Below, in pieces: positions 5,823 through 10,242 of a DNA stretch of 10,242 nt. The DNA comes from Actinomycetota bacterium. GTDB lineage: Bacteria; Actinomycetota; Thermoleophilia; Gaiellales; Gaiellaceae. A program made the translations under genes and the position numbers. The notes under the pieces were generated by a model. The model was not told where the DNA came from and did no database searches. It worked only from the letters and a program-made list of their open reading frames with translations. Where the stretch lies: positions 1 through 10,242 of the forward strand of contig VAXK01000047.1 in the NCBI GenBank assembly GCA_005885565.1. Reading direction: 5' to 3'. Within the stretch, counting starts at the first letter, position 1, and each line of letters starts with the position of its first letter.

Positions 5823-7654
5823 GCCATCGCCTCGATCGCCTCGGCGAGCTCCGCGGACGTGAACGGCAGCCCCCGCACGCGGTTGTAGCCGACCGCGTCG
5901 ACGAGGAACTCCGCGCGCACGACCTTGAGCAGCTGGCCGAGGTTCATCTCCGGAACCAGCACCCGGTCGTAGCGGCGCAGCACGTCTCCGGTGTTGCGCG
6001 GGAACGGGTTCAGGTGATGCAGGTGCGCCGCGGCGACCTTCCTGCCGCCCTCGCGCACACGCCGCACCGCGGCGCCGATCGGCCCGGCCGTGCCGCCCCA
6101 GCCGAGCACGAGCAGGCGCGCGCCCTCCTCGTCGTCGACCTCTAGATCGGGGATGTCGCCCGCAATGCCTGCGACCTTGCGCGCGCGGACGCGAACCATG
6201 TAGTCGTGGTTGTCCGGGTCGTACGAGACGTTTCCGGTCACGGCTTCCTTCTCGAGGCCGCCGATCCGGTGCTCGAGCCCCGGCGTGCCCGGAATCGCCC
6301 ACGGCCGCGCGAGCGTCCGTTCGTCGCGCAGGTATGGCATGAACTTTCCGTCCTGGTTCGGCTCGGACGCGAACTCGACGGACAGGTCCGGAAGCGACGC
6401 GACGTCGGGGATGAGCCACGGCTCCGACCCGTTCGCGAGGTACGCGTCCGAAAGGAGAAAGACCGGCGTCCGGTACTTGGTCGCGATCCGCACCGCCTCG
6501 AGCGCGGCGTCGAAACAATTCCCCGGCGTCGACGCGGCGACGACCGGGACCGGCGACTCGGCGTTCCGGCCGTAGAGCGCGAGCAAGAGGTCGGCCTGCT
6601 CCGGCTTCGTGGGCATGCCCGTCGAGGGCCCGGCCCGCTGGATGTCGAGGATCACGAGCGGGAGCTCGAGCGCCACGGCAAGCCCGATCGTCTCGCCCTT
6701 CAGGACGACGCCGGGACCGCTGGAAGTCGACACACCGAGCGAGCCGCCGAAGGACGCACCGAGCGCCGCGCCCACAGCAGCGATCTCGTCCTCCGCCTGG
6801 AAGGTGCGGACGCCGAAGTTCTTGAAGCGCGCGAGCTCCTCGAGGATCCCGGACGCGGGCGTGATCGGGTACGCGCCGAGGAAGAGCGGAAGCTTGCTCT
6901 GCACCGAGGCGGCGACGAGGCCGAGCGAGAGCGCCTGGTTCCCCGTCACGTTGCGGTAGACGCCCGGCCGCAGCTTCGCCGGCTTCACCTCGTACGAGAC
7001 GGCGAAGCTCTCGGTCGTCTCGCCAAAGGCGTAGCCGGCCTGGAACGCGCGCCGGTTGGCCTCGGCGATCGACGGCTTCGACGCGAACTTCCGCTCGATG
7101 AACTCGACCGTGCCCTCGGTCGGCCGGTTGTAGAGCCAGGACATGAGCCCGAGGGCGAACATGTTCTTGGCGCGCTCGGCCTCGCGCTTCGTCACGTCGA
7201 CGTCCTTCAACGCCTCGAGCGTCATCGACGTCAGCTGCACCGAGTGCACCTGGAACTCGTCGAGCGAGCCGTCCTCCAGCGGGTTCGTCTCGTAGCCCGC
7301 TTTCTCGAGGTTCCGCGCCGTGAAGGAGTCGGAGTTCACGATCAGCGTGCCGCCCTTCGGGAGGTCACGGATGTTCGTCTTGAGCGCCGCGGGGTTCATC
7401 GCGACGAGGACGTTCGGCGCGTCGCCCGGCGTGAGGATGTCGTGGTCGGCGAAGTGGACCTGGAAGCCGGAGACGCCGGGCAGCGAGCCCGCCGGCGCGC
7501 GGATCTCGGCCGGGAAGTCCGGGAGCGTGGACAGGTCGTTTCCGAGCACGGCTGTCTCGCTCGTGAAGCGCCCGCCGGTGAGCTGCATGCCGTCCCCGGA
7601 GTCGCCGGCGAACCTGATGATGACCCGATCGAGCTCTTGGACGGGCTTGGCCAT
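5819..7654 (-). CDS. korA: 2-oxoacid:ferredoxin oxidoreductase, fused gamma-alpha subunit, probably 2-oxoglutarate type (611 aa)
   Basis: This is the partner of KorB and first gene of the operon. The N-terminal gamma domain (about 10-190) has FAGDSGDGMQLTGGRF and the LPDFPAEIRAPAGSLPGVSGFQV pattern, where CoA-binding and inter-subunit contacts lie. The alpha part begins near 235 with GNQALSLGLVAA, then AYPITPASGILEEL (262 on), FQAEDEIAAVGAALGASFGG, STSSGPG and RAGPSTGMPTKPEQADL (341 on), all typical pyrimidine-domain motifs. A C-terminal domain (about 515-610) with VLGWGGTAGPIGAAV and HLHHLNPFPRNT follows the usual order. The start is taken as ATG 7654 with AAGGA just upstream (tight spacing); a GTG at 7678 would add 8 residues. 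TATACC at 7666-7671 (reverse strand) could be a -10 box, which would give a very short leader. The complete gamma-alpha fusion with separate beta is the KorAB layout. Its stop overlaps the micropeptide start. Confidence 0.93.
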   Translation of the reverse strand: MAKPVQELDRVIIRFAGDSGDGMQLTGGRFTSETAVLGNDLSTLPDFPAEIRAPAGSLPGVSGFQVHFADHDILTPGDAPNVLVAMNPAALKTNIRDLPKGGTLIVNSDSFTARNLEKAGYETNPLEDGSLDEFQVHSVQLTSMTLEALKDVDVTKREAERAKNMFALGLMSWLYNRPTEGTVEFIERKFASKPSIAEANRRAFQAGYAFGETTESFAVSYEVKPAKLRPGVYRNVTGNQALSLGLVAASVQSKLPLFLGAYPITPASGILEELARFKNFGVRTFQAEDEIAAVGAALGASFGGSLGVSTSSGPGVVLKGETIGLAVALELPLVILDIQRAGPSTGMPTKPEQADLLLALYGRNAESPVPVVAASTPGNCFDAALEAVRIATKYRTPVFLLSDAYLANGSEPWLIPDVASLPDLSVEFASEPNQDGKFMPYLRDERTLARPWAIPGTPGLEHRIGGLEKEAVTGNVSYDPDNHDYMVRVRARKVAGIAGDIPDLEVDDEEGARLLVLGWGGTAGPIGAAVRRVREGGRKVAAAHLHHLNPFPRNTGDVLRRYDRVLVPEMNLGQLLKVVRAEFLVDAVGYNRVRGLPFTSAELAEAIEAMA

Positions 7655-7730
7655 GTTCCTTGCAGAGGTATAGCGCACGTCGGCGAGGTCCCGTGCAGGG
7701 TTTCGACTCTCGGCGGTGTCTTCTTCTCTG

Positions 7731-7789
7731 GGGGGCGCTCCCTCCGTGGTGTCGACTGCTAGGAGCCGTATCTGCGGTCAGGCGCCCCC
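7731..7789. repeat. 8-bp GC inverted repeat with 43-base loop in the korA/CHRD divergent region
   Basis: GGGGGCGC (7731-7738) and GCGCCCCC (7782-7789) are exact reverse complements. The element lies between the divergent starts of korA (7654, -) and the CHRD gene (7870, +), about 80 bases from each. It could be an operator, a terminator for read-through transcripts or the closing stem of a leader RNA on either strand. I see no known riboswitch signature in the enclosed bases. Confidence 0.35.
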
Positions 7790-7858
7790 TCTGAAAACCG
7801 AACGCACGACCTCTCCGAATAGGCCTCGTAAGCCATCGATGCCCTCCACAGGGGCGAC

Positions 7859-7869
7859 AGGAGGAGAGG
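7859..7869 (+). promoter_or_regulatory. Strong Shine-Dalgarno fixing a TTG start
   Basis: AGGAGGAGAGG ends directly before TTG 7870, with AGGAGG 5 bases from the start codon. No ATG or GTG in frame nearby would keep the signal peptide, so the site decides the TTG start. Confidence 0.85.
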
Positions 7870-8316
7870 TTGAAGAAGGCATTCGTCACGCTCGCCGTCC
7901 TCGCGTTGACGGCGGCGCTCGCGGCAGGCGGCCTCGCGGCCGTCCGCAAGGAAGGCACGTACAAGCTGTCGGCGAAGCTCGCCGCCGGGCGTGAGGTCCC
8001 GAAGCCGAAGGGCGTCCCTGCGGCGGCGACGGGCACGTTCACCGGCACGCTCAAGGGCAAGAAGCTGACGTTCAAGCTGACGTTCGCGCACCTGAGCGGC
8101 AAGGCGTTCGCCGCGCACATCCACAAGGGCAAGGCCGGCGTTTCGGGCCCGATCCTGGTCCCACTCTGCGGGCCGTGCAAGTCGCCGGTCTCGAAGACCG
8201 TGACGGTCACCTCAGTGGCGCGAAACGCGATCGAGCACGGCGCGACGTACGTGAACGTCCACACGCCGAAGAACCAGGGCGGCGAGATTCGCGGTCAGAT
8301 CAAGGCGACCGAGTAG
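7870..8316 (+). CDS. Secreted CHRD-domain protein, TTG start (148 aa)
   Basis: An exported protein made almost entirely of one CHRD domain, a beta-rich fold first described in chordin and common in secreted bacterial proteins of unknown function. Residues 1-24 are a signal peptide (KKAFVTLAVLALTAALAAGG). The domain covers about 28-146: AKLAAGREVPKPKGVPAAATGTF, KLTFKLTFAHLSG, the conserved AAHIHKGKAGVSGPILVPLC (81 on) and the family-defining YVNVHTPKNQGGEIRGQI (127-144). C100 and C103 form CGPC, a CxxC that may be a disulfide or bind metal; I am not sure it is a family feature. The gene is monocistronic by layout: its own leader, a strong ribosome binding site and a strong terminator 30 bases after the stop. 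CHRD proteins have been suggested to be structural or adhesive, with no established activity. Confidence 0.88.
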   Translation: MKKAFVTLAVLALTAALAAGGLAAVRKEGTYKLSAKLAAGREVPKPKGVPAAATGTFTGTLKGKKLTFKLTFAHLSGKAFAAHIHKGKAGVSGPILVPLCGPCKSPVSKTVTVTSVARNAIEHGATYVNVHTPKNQGGEIRGQIKATE

Positions 8317-8346
8317 GTCGTTCCGCGGCCGGTAGGTCGTGCTTGA

Positions 8347-8376
8347 GAGGGGCGGGCACCTCCCCGCCCGCCCCTC
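8347..8376. terminator. Strong hairpin terminator between CHRD gene and convergent small gene
   Basis: GAGGGGCGGGC (8347-8357) pairs perfectly over 11 bp with GCCCGCCCCTC (8366-8376), loop ACCTCCCC, followed on the + strand by AGTCTTGTGCTTT. The right arm reaches into the stop codon of the small - strand gene (8375-8377), so the hairpin probably ends transcription in both directions. Confidence 0.8.
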
Positions 8377-8596
8377 AGTCTTGTGCTTTACGTACGACGG
8401 TGAGGCCCCAGGCCTCGCCGGACGAGAAGAGCTCGTCCGGGTCGACGTCGTCGAGCCAGCCGATGAAGTGGCGCTCCGGCTCGTCGCGCGTCGAGCCGTA
8501 GACCGCCGGCCGCTCCTGCGCACGCGGCTCCTCCCGCCGGCCGCGCTCGAGCTCGTCGAGCCGGGCCTCGGCCTCCTCGGCGGCCGGCCCCTCCAT
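8375..8596 (-). CDS. Small acidic protein of unknown function (73 aa)
   Basis: I do not recognise this protein. Nearly every third codon base is G or C apart from the last few codons, as in the real genes here, and the product reads like a folded or helical acidic protein: a Glu/Arg-rich helix (AAEEAEARLDELERGRREE), a variable Pro-rich stretch, then a compact C-terminal part with ERHFIGWLDDVDPDELFSSGEAWGLTVVRKAQD-like content (aromatic and acidic residues spaced W-L-D-D-V-D-P-D). No signal peptide or membrane helix is seen. ATG 8596 is preferred because GAGGGG lies 4 bases upstream; ATG 8611 would add five residues but has no ribosome binding site. The gene is divergent from the VOC gene and convergent with the CHRD gene, sharing the terminator with the latter. 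Confidence 0.6.
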   Translation of the reverse strand: MEGPAAEEAEARLDELERGRREEPRAQERPAVYGSTRDEPERHFIGWLDDVDPDELFSSGEAWGLTVVRKAQD

Positions 8597-8630
8597 GTAG
8601 CCCCTCGGCATGGAGCTATCTTGCCGTCAC

Positions 8631-9494
8631 ATGCCGCTTCCCGCCGAGACGAGCATGGGCCCGGTCCACCTCACGGTGTCCGACCTCCAGCGGTCGCTCG
8701 ACTACTACCGGTCGGTCGTCGGGCTCGACGTGCTCGAGCAGGGCGCGGGGCGCGCCTCGCTCGGCGCCGACTCGACGGAGCTCCTGGGGCTCGTCGAGGA
8801 GGCGGGCGCCGAGCCTTCCGACGGCTACACGGGCCTGTACCACTTCGCGCTCCTCGTGCCCGACCGGCCCTCGCTCGCGCGCTGGCTCGCGCATGCCGTG
8901 CGAGAGCGGGTGCCGCTGACCGGGCTCTCCGACCACTACGTCAGCGAGGCGATCTACCTCCGCGACCCCGACCGGCACGGCATCGAGATCTACGCCGACC
9001 GGCCGCGCGAGCTGTGGGAGGGCCAGGTCGGGCAGCGGATGACGACCGAGCCGCTCGACGTCGCCGACCTGCTCGCCCAGGCCGACGACGACTTCGGCCG
9101 GCTCCCGGCCGGGACGACGATGGGGCACGTGCACCTCAAGGTGGCGGCAATCCCGGAGACGGTCGAGTTCTACCGCGACGTCCTCGGCTTCGACCTCGTC
9201 GTCGAGCGGGTCCCGCAGGCGGCCTTTCTGAGCGCGGGCGGCTACCACCACCACCTCGGCGCGAACACGTGGGAGAGCTCCGGCGCACCGCCGCCTCCGG
9301 AGGGCTCGGCAGCGCTTCGGTACGCGACGGTCCTCCTGCCGAGCGCCGAGGCGCGCGACGAGGTCGTGCGCCGCGTTGCCGATGCTGGTCAGGAGCCGGA
9401 GGAGACCGCGGCCGGGCCGCTCGTGCGCGATCCCTCCGGGAACGCCCTCGTCCTGACGGCCACGAGCGCACCGGCGAGCGCCCAGACGCAGTAG
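8631..9494 (+). CDS. Two-domain VOC protein, catechol 2,3-dioxygenase (CatE)-like (287 aa)
   Basis: A cytoplasmic protein of the vicinal-oxygen-chelate superfamily with two tandem beta-alpha-beta modules. Domain 1 (about 10-122): GPVHLTVSDLQRSLDYYRSVVGLDVL with H13, GLYHFALLVPDR with H71, and YLRDPDRHGIEIYAD with E119, a plausible His-His-Glu metal set. Domain 2 (about 163-277): GHVHLKVAAIPETVEFYRDVLGFDL with H168, GGYHHHLGANTW with H206-H208, and LVRDPSGNALVL, where the third acidic ligand appears to be missing. Length and the GGYHHHLGANTW motif match the CatE group of extradiol dioxygenases, but glyoxalase-like or resistance proteins share the fold. I prefer ATG 8631 over 8610: TATCTT at 8617-8622 could be a -10 box giving a nearly leaderless mRNA, and no ribosome binding site is visible. 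Its last 106 bases overlap the convergent ligase-like gene. Confidence 0.85.
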   Translation: MPLPAETSMGPVHLTVSDLQRSLDYYRSVVGLDVLEQGAGRASLGADSTELLGLVEEAGAEPSDGYTGLYHFALLVPDRPSLARWLAHAVRERVPLTGLSDHYVSEAIYLRDPDRHGIEIYADRPRELWEGQVGQRMTTEPLDVADLLAQADDDFGRLPAGTTMGHVHLKVAAIPETVEFYRDVLGFDLVVERVPQAAFLSAGGYHHHLGANTWESSGAPPPPEGSAALRYATVLLPSAEARDEVVRRVADAGQEPEETAAGPLVRDPSGNALVLTATSAPASAQTQ

Positions 9495-10242
9495 GCGACC
9501 CAGGGGTCGCCGATCACGTCGGTCTGGATCGCGAGCGCGAGGATCGCGGCGAACGCCGCCGCCAGCGCGGCCGCGAAGACCGAGAAGCGCGCGGCGAGGG
9601 CGAGCGCGACGAGGAGCGCGAGGCCCCACGCGATCCAGAGCAGACCGCCGACGAGGCCGGTCTCGGCTGCGATCTCCGTGTAGTTCGACTCGCCGGCCTC
9701 GAGCGGCACGTTCGTGCGTGAGGCGGTCTGGCCAGCATTCCCGACGCCGTAGCCCTGCGGATGGTGGACGTCGGTGTGGAGCCCGTGCTTCAGGTTCTCC
9801 CAGTGGCTGTGCAGCGACGACTCGTTGAGGTTGAGCGGCTGCCCCGACGCGCCGGGATGCTGCCTCGCCCGCTTGCGCTGGTACGCGAGGTCCGCCTTCG
9901 TCCAGTGCCCTTCCGGCGCGATCGACGTGAAGACGTGCGCGAAGCCGACGCCGATCGCCGCCGCGGCGACGGCGGCCGCGAGCGGCCACACGCGCCGGCG
10001 GACGAGGGCGAGCAGGCAGAGGCCGACGACGAGCGCCGCGACCGAGGCGCGCGAGAACGTCCAGAGGAGGCCGGCGAACGAGACCACCGCGAGAGCGGCG
10101 AGCAGGCGTCGGCGCCCGTTGAGCGCAACAGAGAGGAGCAGCGCGACGACGAGCATGTAGCTGGTCGCGAGCGGGCTCAGGAAGACGGAGACGAGCCGGC
10201 GCAGGAAGTGGCTCTCGGAGCCGGTGTTGTAGACGAAGTTCT
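9389..10242 (-). CDS. O-antigen ligase/Wzy-like polytopic membrane protein (5' end outside window)
   Basis: The last 283 residues of a larger membrane protein are visible; the frame stays open to the right edge (begins NFVYNTGSESHFLRRLVSVF), so ATG 10156 is internal and not the start. Several membrane helices are seen (MLVVALLLSVALN, LLAALAVVSFAGLLWTFSRASVAALVVGLCLLAL, WPLAAAVAAAAIGVGFAHV, LVGGLLWIAWGLALLVALALAARF, FAAALAAAFAAILALAI, YCVWALAGALVAV). The family marks are the FSRAS motif, a large external loop of about 75 residues (TSIAPEGHWTKADLAYQ to LEAGESN) and SNYTEIAAETGLVGGLLW, corresponding to the HNxYLxxxxExGxxG region of the Wzy_C family. Such proteins join or polymerise lipid-linked glycans at the outer face of the membrane. 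The C-terminal helix and tail are read from the opposite strand of the VOC gene's 3' end. No further glycan gene is visible. Confidence 0.8.
   Translation of the reverse strand, partial: NFVYNTGSESHFLRRLVSVFLSPLATSYMLVVALLLSVALNGRRRLLAALAVVSFAGLLWTFSRASVAALVVGLCLLALVRRRVWPLAAAVAAAAIGVGFAHVFTSIAPEGHWTKADLAYQRKRARQHPGASGQPLNLNESSLHSHWENLKHGLHTDVHHPQGYGVGNAGQTASRTNVPLEAGESNYTEIAAETGLVGGLLWIAWGLALLVALALAARFSVFAAALAAAFAAILALAIQTDVIGDPWVAYCVWALAGALVAVRTRAFPEGSRTSGPAAVSSGS

Noticed and set aside
6206..7762. 518-codon open frame on the + strand opposite korA
   Set aside because: It is Arg/Glu-rich low-complexity sequence antisense to a gene with all family motifs; GC-rich codon bias alone keeps it open.
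8616..9989. 457-codon open frame on the - strand across the VOC and ligase-like genes
   Set aside because: Composition is Arg/Ala-rich without any domain pattern, and it lies opposite or out of frame with two well-supported genes.

Overview
The window is GC-rich (near 78% in one 60-base line I counted inside korB), uses G/C-ending codons almost everywhere, and uses GTG and TTG starts as well as ATG. The gene mix is an OmpR-type two-component system, an RTX-like GD-repeat secreted protein, a CHRD-domain secreted protein, a two-subunit KorAB 2-oxoacid:ferredoxin oxidoreductase and an O-antigen-ligase-like membrane protein. This fits a high-GC actinobacterium, possibly Thermoleophilia. That placement is an inference from composition and gene content, not from a marker gene.

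Left part (1-2570, + strand): the 3' end of an OmpR/PhoB-type response regulator overlaps, by ATGA, the start of its sensor histidine kinase. A 305-bp intergenic stretch follows. It holds a candidate terminator, a strongly folded block containing two copies of a 16-bp motif 88 bp apart, and a pair of 12-bp direct repeats exactly 20 bp apart that resemble an OmpR-family operator. Next is a secreted RTX-like repeat protein, closed by a clear terminator.

Middle (2583-4716): a metallo-beta-lactamase-fold hydrolase is split by a one-base frameshift. Then comes a lower-GC island (about 3341-4690; one line inside it is 27/60 GC) with TTA, ATA and AGA triplets that are rare in the surrounding genes. 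It encodes two overlapping genes for small two-transmembrane proteins. Both share a helical segment, a basic stretch and two membrane helices, and the second adds a C-terminal helical domain that may be HEPN-like. This is the least explained part of the window and the best candidate for an acquired, undescribed module.

Right-centre (4717-7654, - strand): korA and korB, with a 39-codon reading frame between them that touches both through ATGA and GTGA overlaps. It encodes a signal-peptide-like micropeptide.

Right part (7870-10242): a TTG-started secreted CHRD protein with an ideal ribosome binding site and strong terminator (+); a small acidic unknown protein (-) divergent from a two-domain VOC (catechol 2,3-dioxygenase-like) protein (+); and an O-antigen-ligase/Wzy-like membrane protein (-) that runs off the right edge and overlaps the VOC gene tail-to-tail by 106 bp. 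I saw no tRNA, rRNA, CRISPR array, transposase or integrase.
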